A stretch of 64,000 nt of DNA from Phlebotomus papatasi (Eukaryota; Arthropoda; Insecta; Diptera; Psychodidae): positions 75,888,001 to 75,952,000 of the forward strand of contig NC_077222.1 in NCBI RefSeq assembly GCF_024763615.1. The letters are read 5' to 3'. Both the position numbers and the translations under genes were made by a program. Below are positions 42,601 through 54,600 of the stretch, piece by piece. Numbering within the stretch: the first letter of the stretch is position 1; every line of letters starts with the position of its first letter. The notes below the pieces were generated by a model. It was not told where the DNA came from and ran no database searches. It saw only the letters and a list, made by a program, of their open reading frames with translations.

Positions 42601-45600
42601 TTAAAAAGGCCACAAAATTTCTAAACCCTCCCGAAATTATTTTCCAACAACCCAACTCCCGGGGAATCATTCACACACATGTTTGGAAATGGTATCTCCC
42701 CCCCCTTCTATTTTAATTCAAAATTCAACACTTGTCTGCTTTTCAAACGATGTGGTCATGATGGCCACATTGTTTTTGCCACCAGAATCCTCACATGGGG
42801 TGAATATGAGGTTTTGGAACAAATTTTTCCTCCATCCCCACTTAACTCCTATTTATTTCATTTGGATTGAACCATTCCCAGAGATTCCCTCACTCAGAGG
42901 TGTATTTTTAGGACTCCATGTAAGGGGCCATGAACACAAAACAGAACATGATTCTCAACCATATTGCATATGAACCTGTGAATGTGCTAAATATTTCCTG
43001 GGAAACTCTCAGATTATTGCTGAGGACACCATGGGGTGTTTATAAGGCTCATGATCTAAATATTTTATATTTCCCAGTCTTCGTCTTTAGGCAATTGTAA
43101 AATATAGAATTGTATTAAAATTTTCATGTCAAAATCAAGAGAAGCTAGTGGAAGTTTCTCGTAAAAGAATGAAGAGCTTTATTATCGTAAAGTCCGTAAA
43201 GTTTGCGTCATAGAATTGCTTGATGCAAGTTTAATAATGTGTTACGATAAAAAAGACTAGTTCGTCAAAATTTACCTTGGCTTAATACTCATTAAAAAGA
43301 ATTTAAAATTTTATGGCGTATTCCGAAAATGAATATTTTTTATTTAAATTTTTAAACACTGCACTGATAATAAACTTAACCATCATTTAAGAGAAATAAG
43401 ACATATAATAAATAAACTATTAAAAAAAATAAATATATAACGTAAATTTACAAAAAATACATTTGGTTCTAAATAAACTCTAAAGGAAACTACGATTCGT
43501 GTATTAACAAAACCTATAACATTTTATAAGATAAACCATTATTAAGCAATTAAATTTGTTACTCTTTTCACAAATAAATCAATATGCAAATAAGAAAATT
43601 AAATGATTTAAAATATCCTTTAAAAAATTATTTCGTAAATGTCCTAAAGGGAAATTCTGTAACAGTATGACAATGTCATATGACAAATTTTCACGGTAAA
43701 ATTATAGAGCAGTAGGACCACACTAAAGCTCAATAAGCATCGAATGACCTTTGCAAAGAGCTCTATGAAGTTTTAGTAACTGATATGAGTCCGTTTTATA
43801 TAAGTTCTTTCGAATTTACCACATAAAAAATTAAATTTGTCATATGACATTGTCATACGGGTCCCGGTCAAAATCCCGAAAGCCAAAATCCCGAGAGCCA
43901 AAATCCCGAACGCCAAAATCCCGAAAGCCAAAATCCCGAATAGACCAAAATCCCGAAAGCAAAAATCCCGAATTCTTAAAAGTGTCATAGCTACTCCCAC
44001 GATTGCACTCGCGCTTTCTGGAGGCAAAGGGAAATCTTCTGTGTCTTGGGAAATTATTCTAAACATTTTCCTCCATATAATTTCGTCCCTTTCAGGATTT
44101 TGAACATTCGGGATTTTGGCTTTCGGGATTTTGGCTTTCGGGATTTTGGCCTTTTCGGGATTTTGGCGTCCGGGATTTTGGCTTTCGGGATTTTAGCTTT
44201 CGAGATTTTGGCTGCCACCGCTAAAAATACATATTTTATAATGTTCGCCGAAATAATACAAGAACTACGAGCAAATTTGTTTAAATCGCGGTGCAATATC
44301 TGCAAAAGTTTTACAAGGAAAACTGAAAAATAGCTTCACTTTTTATTAAGCTTGATGGGCCCCTGCCTTTAAATGAAGAATTACTAGAAATCCGCTTAAA
44401 ATTTATGAATGAAAATTGTCACCCAGTTTAAAAAAAATCAGTTTTACGAAATTCCTTCATCACTAACTGGTCTTTTGTTTTAAATTTTCTCTTTCTCTTT
44501 GATAAAATTTCATCAATGAAAATTCTTCATTTCATATAAATTTTCAACTTCACCACTTTTTCATAGTTTTAGGTCCAAAGGCATTCTATGGACAAAATAA
44601 TATTGCAAACAAAAATATTTTCCTTTCCTGACATACCACACCACAAACCTATGACCATAGAATAAACTTTTTTTTTCACTGGACACAAGAATGAACGGTC
44701 AAATAGTGAAATGGAGTGTGAGAAGAATCTCAAAATCTGACTCAATATATTTGAGTACACTGTATGTAAAATATCCCTCACTCTCTTCAGCTCGATACGG
44801 AACAATTTTGGGGACACAAACATAAATTTCTCTGTGGAAAACATTCTGGGAGGTTTTGCAGATGTTTTCCAGACTCCCTTGAGTATCCCATAAAGTCTAT
44901 CAAAGTGTCACCAGAAGCGGGAGAATGAGAGAAAATCCAGGGGTGAAAGCTCCATAGAATATCCCCCCATATACACGGAACACAAATTTCTACCTTCAAG
45001 CACTATAACAAATAAAGCTAACTTCGTGATTTTAGGCATAGAACTTTTTTCATTTCGTCGTCCAGCATCTCATGAGATGATAAAAAGTGATTCCACGGAG
45101 ATCCTAAACCGACTTTGTAATAAACAACACACTCATGGTAGTTTGGGCACGAAGAAAAGAAAAACAATAATTTCGTGTCGTGAAGGATTTTTGTGCTGTA
45201 TGGTTCATTGTGGTACTTGTTTTACCTGTAAAATTACCTATAAAATAAACATAATTGTCGGTAGATTTCAATCAATTCTGTTTTTATCAAGATTAGAATT
45301 TGAATTCAGCAAAACAAATTTTATGTCTAGGTCAGGAGTTTTTTTTTAATAGGTGTATTGCACTGTTTTTATTACAAAATACTTTACATTTTACGACTTT
45401 TTCACTGCAAGACCACTTTTTTCTATCTATGTAATTTCGTTTATCGCCTTATTATGTTTGTTCTCGCTCACTCTATACTAATACACCTTAACTTTGAATC
45501 TCAATTTGACGAGATTTTAATGAGTTTTTCTTTTCATTCATGTTTTTGTTGCAGTGTATCCCCTGACACACGCTTGGACAGTATTAAAATAATGGGTCTG

Positions 45601-48600
45601 AAGAAAAGTGTAAATTGAACTTTTACGATGCTTTGAGAGCCGTAAAAGTTACTTGAAGAATCATATAAACCGAATTACATGAATTTACAATACTCCTGAA
45701 GTTCAATGTACCACAGTTTTCATGAAGGATCGAATCGAGGATTTTACAAATTATTTAAAATGAGAATTTTTTTCCAAAAACATGATAACGTTATTATGAA
45801 ATCAATCAGATGGTTATTTGTTTTAAACCATGAAAAATTAAAAAAAAATAATTGAGATATTATATACACAGAAATCAATCTTTGATTCTGTTTCCTGAAA
45901 AATTACTCAGAATGATTTGGATCCTTGTAATTTCAAAGGAGCGAGTTTAAAATTGTTTAGAATTAAAACATAATTCAAATTATTTGCAGCATATTTGAAT
46001 ACTCGTTATCCTGATTATGCTTTAAATATAATATATTTGTAGAACTTATTATGCTGGAATTGTATAAATCATGCGCCTATATTTTATCAGTTAAATCAGC
46101 AATTCTCATAATTTCATTTTCGAAATTTGGAAATATATACTTGGAATGCGTGTAATTTTGTTTATTAATCCCACTTGACAAAAAGAGATTTTATAACCCT
46201 AACACAAATTATTTAAAACAAATTCTCATAAACGCCCAAATTTAAAAAAATATAAATCAGAATTCGTCGTAACTTCTTTAGTTAATTTTTTTTGGCTTCT
46301 AATTTGCATCAATATACTTAGACAATATAACCAATACCAATAATAGGAGTTATAAGTTTTAATATGAAACTTTATATCCTTCAGGTATGAAATAAACTTC
46401 AAATTGAATTGAAATTGAGTACTGCAATATTTCTTAATGAGACATTCAAATTTCTTTTCAAATATTCAAAGACAGTGCAGATGATATGAAAGTAAAAGAT
46501 GTTAATTAAATATCTGCAAGAAAAAAGTGCGTAAAGGGAATTGATGCAATAGTAAACATGAGGTCGTTGCAAACACTGTGATTTTACTGCTCGAATTTTA
46601 AAGAGAGAGCAGTTATATAGTCGTCTGTTTTTCAACTTGTCACCGTTCTGTAGCTTAAACGGTAAGAGATATCGACTTTCAGTCGTCGATGACCCCAATA
46701 AAAAAAACTTTATCTCTAGACGATTTTTCCCCTGGCCACCCTAACCTAACCCCTCCAAACTAGTCCCCGGCGAGTGGCCTTCAAAGTTGAAGCCAATTTC
46801 TTACTTTCACATACAAATGCGTATGAGAATTTTTCTGCACTCGTGATCGTTATGCTAAATATTTAAAAAGTGATAAGTTTTTCCATATTATAAGATTCCT
46901 TTCCATATGGAGGGATAAATATACTAAATATTTGTTTAAATAAATTTTTTCCTCGGAGCACTATGAGCTGAGTCCGAGATCAATTTAGGAATTGGCTTCA
47001 AACAACTTCATATAAAAAGGCCAACTTGCAAGTCGCTTGCCTCCAAAACCATGTTTTTTTTTGGTTTTTCTCTAAATTGGCCCAACCTTTTCCAATGATT
47101 TTCGGATATGTTTTAGAGGTAGTCCAGGCGAATATTTCGTCCAAGACTGGAAAATTCGCCATTTCGAATTATTGAAGATCAAACGTCAACCACTTTGGAA
47201 GGCCCATTTTTCAACCGATTTGGTTAAATTTGTATTTTTTGAAAGTGTATTGAAATGTCGAATCCAGGTGCATCAGCCTTCATCGGTAATAAATCGGTTA
47301 AGTACTGATTTTTTTTTTGATTTTGAAATGGTTTTGTGATTTATGAATCAATTTGATCTCTAGACAACCAGTAGTCACCAAAAGATCATGCGAAAAACTA
47401 ATTCACGGTGAGCTCTATCTCATGAGCTCGAGCATTCCGCAAAGCTGAGATGCTTTGCAGAACTATTAAATATTAGGCTTCAGAGGGCGAGACGAGAGAT
47501 CTATTGGGAGAAGTGAGGCACCTTTGTATTGGGGCACTTTTAAAATCGGATTTTTTCTCCTATTTGTAAATTGAACAAAGTCTTATCAGCATGCAATTTA
47601 GCTTCACAATTGGTACGGTCCAGTGTGATTTAAAAGTAGGAGAAAAAAAGATTCAATTTCAAAAGACCCGCAATTTAAAGGTACCGAACTACGAATTCAT
47701 ATACTATAGAAATCCTTGTCCACTGAAGAAATGAACGACATAAATCCAAGTTGCGTAGGCTTAAAAATCAGTATTTACAACCATAACATGTTTAATACTA
47801 CCCCTATTTTCCCTATTCCTTTCTGACTATTTATCATCAGTTCAAAACTAAACCAGCCACGCGACACACAAAATTTATTCAACAGAATTCACGAAATAAA
47901 AGCTTGTAGGAATAGAGCTACATTTAATCATGATGACAAATTTAGTCAAATTAGAACATTTATTATTATACTAAAACAATTAAAATTGATATATTGTATT
48001 TTGCTAAATTTTCGTAACATCCAAAATCTCAAAAACCTATGGCTAAACGATGGAAGTAGCGATTAACTTATTTTTTGTGATTCTTATGCTATATATCTCG
48101 ATATCTTAGCTTTTAAGTCATTATCAAGATGTTTCCTCGAGTTAACTTACAGTTTATTAGTTACTATTTTTTTTATTTTGATTTAAAAATATCGCAATTA
48201 CTGCTCATTTTTATAAAAATATAGCTAAACTGAAATTTTTGTGTCCTTAGAAGTCGTCAAAAGAAAGCTACGACTATGTTTAATGCCTTGGGTTACAGGA
48301 CCAAGCAAAGCAGTTTATTTTCTGAAGGAAGAAATCCTTAATAAAAATACATACGCAACATTTATCATAATACTAAACTTACTCAAATACATAATGCTGA
48401 AACTTAGTCGGGTCACAAATATGAAATGTTTGAGAACTTAAGCAAATATTTTCATTTGAAACTTCATTCATTATTAAAATGTTCAGGACATTCCTTTATA
48501 TTTCATTTATAAATATTAATATTATGGTAACATTTATTTCATAACAGACAATTAACATTTAAAATGCCAGGTACAGGATAATATTTATATTTCACTATAG

Positions 48601-51600
48601 TTGCAAATTCTAAAATAATGTTTTACCAATGGAAAAATATTTAATATAATAACACAATATTAGAAAAGTTTACCTTTACAATGTTTACAGTGAAAATTAA
48701 TTAACTGGGCTCTATAAATATTTACAAATTTAATTTTAATCCCATATGCTCAACAAAAGTCATCAAATTGTGTTAAATGCTGCAATGGTATCTATCCAAC
48801 CTAACTAATTATTTATTCAAACTGAAAGTGATAACGTGCCTCACCACTCATTTCAAAGCAAATTTATACTGTTATAGGAACCAATTTTCCGTGATAAGCT
48901 CTGTAGATTACTTTGGAAATGACCGATGATTGAAATTTATATGGAAATCAATTTAGTGGACAGTCAAAGGAGAGGAACTTAAAAGGACTGAGTGTTGTTT
49001 TCCGTCTGAAAGCATTTTAATTTGTATTTTCGATAACATTTAATTAAGGGTGTATATAAAAAAGTAACACGACGACTAACTGTTGCTATATTGTCACATT
49101 ATGTTCTATAGAAACTCTATGGAATACTCCACACTTAATTATACTAGAAAATTAGCGGTCAATTTCAAGTATTTCGAGTTGCAAGCACCCCGAGTTGCAC
49201 GCATTTCGCGGTCGCCTGTTAAGGATCTCAGCTACTATAAGCTTGTCCGAGTTTATCACCGGTCATTTATTTTCTATTCTTTTATATTATTTCTATTTGC
49301 CTTTGAGCTATCAATAAAATATTCATTTCCTTGTCAAGTTGCATGAATGTGAAAATTGAATGCAAGTTTTCACATTCTAAATGTCTTCATTCTCAAATAG
49401 CAATATTCTTTTATTGGCTATTTCACTGTTGAACAAGTTCATTGAAATAAATCTAAATCAGGTACTTGGTTAAGTGGAAAAATCTCACTTGATCTGCACA
49501 GAAGTAAATCCTTTTGATCAATATTTCCATCTGCAAGTGACATACTCAACATTGGAAAAGTGATTTCAATAGCTTTTTCCCATACTAGGGAAAAGTTCTC
49601 CTGGGTTTTATATTCCTTTAGACTTTTTACCCTCTCTTAAATTCATGTTCACCAGACAAGAAGCATCATGAAGTTGAGTGATAATGTTGTTCTCTGTTAT
49701 ATCTTCTCTCAAAACAGAATTTTTGGCAATGACACATTCCCGCTCCACTTGGACCACGGACGTGGCTTTGGGAAGCCCTTCCACGATGAACTGACAATTT
49801 TAGCCCCAGTTCTCCAATGCTGCCTAATTAGAGCCTCAACGCTTGAAACTCTCCTCAGGTGAGTGGTTAAATATTTCTACCTCATTTCACAGCAGCATGA
49901 AGTACTTTCTCGCCCTCAACAATGGTCTGGAAGTGAAAAGTTTGGATGGGGAATGAGCGAATCTAATACTCAATGGCTGGAAATTCACTCAATCCACCCT
50001 AAATAAATTGAATTATATAGAAAGAGACGATTGAAAAATGGTCATGTGGAAAAATGGGTGAATGTCTCAATTTTCCACATAACCAGATACTTTCTTTCTA
50101 TCCAGTCTGTGTGTTATTTTTTCTCATAAGATCCCAACCATGCCTAGATCATCATGTTTGCTGTAACTTCCATCCGACCACCCAAGACTTCTGATAGTGT
50201 GAGAAATCGATGGAAAATTGTCAGTCAGGAAGCAAAATGCAAACAATTGCCTCAGAGGATGATGGAGTGTAACTTGAAGTATGTCAATGATCATGCTTGG
50301 CACGCAGTCATCGATGATTGAGGTGGAAAATGGGGTGGGCTAATGGTTTTCCAATTCACCAAGTCAATATTCTATACATTCTATCACATGACACTTTTCT
50401 AGCTATCGTTTTATGCTCATATACTATGTTCCTATCAACCTAAAATTTAAAAAAAAAGTGTCACAGCCTTAATACAATAATTTGTCAAAAAAAAATCGTA
50501 GAGATGCTCAAAAATATTTATATCGCGTCTCTTTTATTACAGATGCAATGTCAATTATTATTAAATTTGAAATATTTGTTCTTTTAGATTGAAAATTTAT
50601 TTATCACATATTCAATCTGTGTAATAATTTTTACAAATTATTACAAATATTTTTCATAAAAAAAACAAGCAAAGAAATTGGGAAATTTTTATAATATATT
50701 AGTTGAAACCTGTGGGGTCACCGATAACCAAAATTAATGTCTCTTACCATTTCACTTCTATAGGCTAACAAGTGATAAAAATACAAGGAGCAAAATAACT
50801 TCATTATTTAATATGTATTAATTAATTTCACATTTATTAAAAAATAATAATTTCATAATTAACATTACTTGAAAAAAATTGACACATCTCTGTCACAAAA
50901 TCACAGCACAACCCAGAATTGTGCTATGATTTTGGTTTAAAACGAGAGGGATAACCTTAATGAGAGTACAGCACAATTATCAATTAGGCCACTAATCGAT
51001 AAAATATAATAGAATCTGGTGCTATAATTAAATAAATTTTGCAGAGCTGAAAAAAATACAATTAAATCTCGAAAACTATTGTAGAAAATCTTTATTGACT
51101 AATTAAAGATATTTAAAATTGAATGAATTTCGGTAATTTATAAAAAAACAAAAGATAACAAAAATAATCCAATTAATGCCCTTTCCATTGCAGCAAAGCC
51201 TTTCAGAAAAAAATCATCACTTATTAATTAAAATACCCAAATTATCTCATGATTTTTATTTTTAATACACCATGCAATGAAAAGCTTTAGAGGGAAGTCT
51301 AAATAAAAATAAGTTTAACGCAATCAACTGTATATACATTTGTATGATAAATTGCATAAATACTTGATTTTACACAATAATTCGTATTAATTATATCATT
51401 CATATTATATTGTAAAAGTGCAAATGCATATTGCATTTGGAAATAGGCTAATTTGCTAATTTCGTTGCACAAATTTATTCAAGCGAGTTTTTCTCTAAAC
51501 ATTGCAATCCAGTGATATCACTCATATTCTAATTGCTTAAAATAGAGAAATCACTTGTCGATTATTCGAAAATCATAATTTGTTACAATTCTACAAATCT

Positions 51601-54600
51601 TGCGAAACTTTGAACAACTTTATTTGTTAGTCCGATACATCAATTACCATATTTAGGGACTAAACTGTAAAAATAGCGACTAGGATTCTTCGGTCGATGG
51701 TGATATTTATTTTCCTCTAAGAATATCCTTTAGATATATTCCTAAGTCTGTTTATTTCATAACTTTTCTATGTTATGAAATCGACGAAAATTGCGCAAAA
51801 GTATGAAATTTTACACAAAAACCAAATTCTATCAGTTCATTTGTTTAAATTGAGACAGGAATGCGCAAAAAAAACCAATGAAATAGAATAATCTAACTAA
51901 AAAGATGCATTAGCACAAAAATATTCTTCTAAATTTTAATTTTAATTTTTCAATTAAATAGGTCCACCACTCTTCCTAGATTTTTTTCATTTAGTTTGTG
52001 TAAATTTGAAATGTAAGAGTGATTATTTGTCCTTTTAGTAAATGAAAAATATCCAAAATGTCCATTGCAGTATGAATTGCACGTGGGGGTAAAAGCTCAA
52101 GCTCATTTTGTGAAAATTGGTCGCATAAATCTACATAAAATCCCTGCTCTGAAAGAGGTAATAGATAATAAATTAAAGGTTATATTATGTAGTAATCCAT
52201 TATCAATAATTTCATTCACACGTATTTTAATACATAAACTTCATAATTGTAAGCTGGTGATTTTCATAAACAGTAAGTACAGATGATCGAAACAAATGCT
52301 CTAATACTTTCGTATATGCTCGGTTAAGCTATAGGTGGATAATTTTTCTTACAATATATGTATAATAAAAAAGGGGTGGCGAAGCGCCCCAGGCTTTGCG
52401 AAGTGCTCGAACTCGTAAATATTAGTGTAAAGTACTGTCGCATCATTTACCATTTACCGGATCACAACCGATTTGATCCGATTCATAAATCACTAAAAAG
52501 ATCCCACAACATAGCTTCAAGTGTAATAAAATTGTTTTTTAAACAAAAATTACTTATCGATTTATAACCGGTTGATTATCGATACACAACCGATTTATAA
52601 AACACTCAAAACATTGTCCATAATACCTTAGGAGTAAAATAAAGGAATTTCCTTAGTAACTTGGGGGGAATTTTAGTAACTTTCAGGATTGATTTTAGAA
52701 TATATTCATTATATCTATGGGATCAATTTTAGTAACCTGAGAGGTTAATTTTAATAACTTTCTGGATTAATTATAATAACTTTCAGGATTGATTTTAGAA
52801 TATATTCGTTATATCGAAGGGATCAATTTTAGTAACCTGGGAGGTTAATTTTAGTATCTTTCGGGATTAATTTTAATAACTTTCAGGTTTCATTTTAGAA
52901 TATCGAGGTGATCAATTTTAGTAACCTGGGGGGTTAATCTTAGTACCTTTTGGGATTAATTTTAGTAACATTCAGGATTGATTTTAGAATATCGAGGGGA
53001 TCAATTTTAGTAACCTTCGAATGAACATTAGATATTGGTTATGAACCAGTTCATTACTGGTTCATAACAGATTGAAATCGATTCAGGCTTGTCAAGAATT
53101 CCAAGACCTTTCCAACTAGCTCAAAAATGAAACCGTACGTTAAGAAATGCATTCTTTAGAGCCTTTTAACTTTTAACTTTGAAAACCGTTATTAGAAGTG
53201 ATTCAACCGATTCGATGGTATTTTCGTATATAGACGAATATGTTTGCCTAGGTAAATTCTAAAAGCCGTACGATGTGTTTTCGAGAAATCCCAAAAAACA
53301 TGATTTTGGAGGGGAAGGGGAGTAGTGGGTAAAAATGAGGAGCATATTACGGTCTCAGGGTCGAGTTGTCGAGGGTCCCCCCAAAAGTCTAAAGTCTCTA
53401 TCCCTAACCCTTTGAGCTCTAAGGGTGGTAACGGCTGGACCAAAGATGGAAATTTTGGAAGGTGAAAAAAACCTAGAGATTATTATACTACTCTCTCTAT
53501 GGAATTCGAGCAGTAATATCAATATTCTATCTTATAGGTACACCAAGTGGGAAACACTTTTTATAATAATCAGCATAAGTATTCTCTGAAAAAGAAATCA
53601 ATCATATTTCACAGATTTTTTAATTAAATTTTTGTGAATTAAATACTTTAATACGACTTCAATTTCACAGGGGTTAAGAGCGAGTTCAAAAATGTACTTA
53701 CGTGCAAAATGGCAATAAAATGCTTTTGGTCCACATGATCACTCTCTCAATCCCCCTATTGTTTTTGGCTAGAGTGGCAAATAAATTCATTAAATTACCC
53801 TCCAATGGACTGTGGTCTGAAACACTCATCCAGAGAGGGTCCAACCCTTCAAAACATTCATTGAAATTTGTCTCTGGCACAGTAGGATAAATTGTAAAGG
53901 GAATGGAACAAATGCGACACTGATGAAACTATTAAAAATATTAATAGCAATTAAAATGGATAAATAAAACCTGCATTTGTCACATTACACCATCCAATTT
54001 TAACTCATCAAACTCCCACAATTTGCCCTGATTTTATTGGCTGTGACATAATTGAATGCAAAAAAAACTTATATTCATTGCAATTATGATGGGCAGAAAG
54101 CTCAAAGTATAGACAGAATTTTATACACACTGAATAATTAATTGACAAATATTTCAATAATTATAGAGTTATTCCTACAAATTTTCACAATTATGATATT
54201 CAATATTTTGATTTTAGTGTCCCAAATGAGATATCAATATCTATTACTATAGTTAATAATCTGCAAATTCTGTTATAACTCTTATATGAAGCTAAATGAA
54301 AATTTATTACCTTGCTTTGGTGACTCTCCGATATTCAATTTCAGCATGTGCATCTATCAATCCAATTATAAAATTAAAATTTAATTCACTAACTATGAAG
54401 CAACTTTGAACTTCATTCATCTAATTTTATTATATAAGTTGGGATAGATAGTTCAATCAGAATTATTACAGAAAGTGCAAAGGATAAAACACATTGATCG
54501 TTAAAGTGTTAGCAACGTTAGTAAGTTCAAAGTGCTACTGTAATGGCCTCTACACACTACAGAAATTCATGTCCATATTGAAGTAAATTTCCTACGCTTG

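Noticed and set aside
43868..43973. CRISPR-like array
   Set aside because: The 15-bp units are contiguous without unique spacers, the genome is eukaryotic and no cas genes are present.
43773..44333. Four ORFs of 83-97 codons with KIPKAKIP or FGILAFGIL repeats
   Set aside because: They are translations of the 15-bp satellite arrays on both strands. The period is a multiple of three and lacks stops, so open frames arise without selection.
45554..45618. Extra exon after the acceptor tttttgttgcag
   Set aside because: The following frame has no similarity to FAM20, and exons g and h already join in phase with a conserved product.
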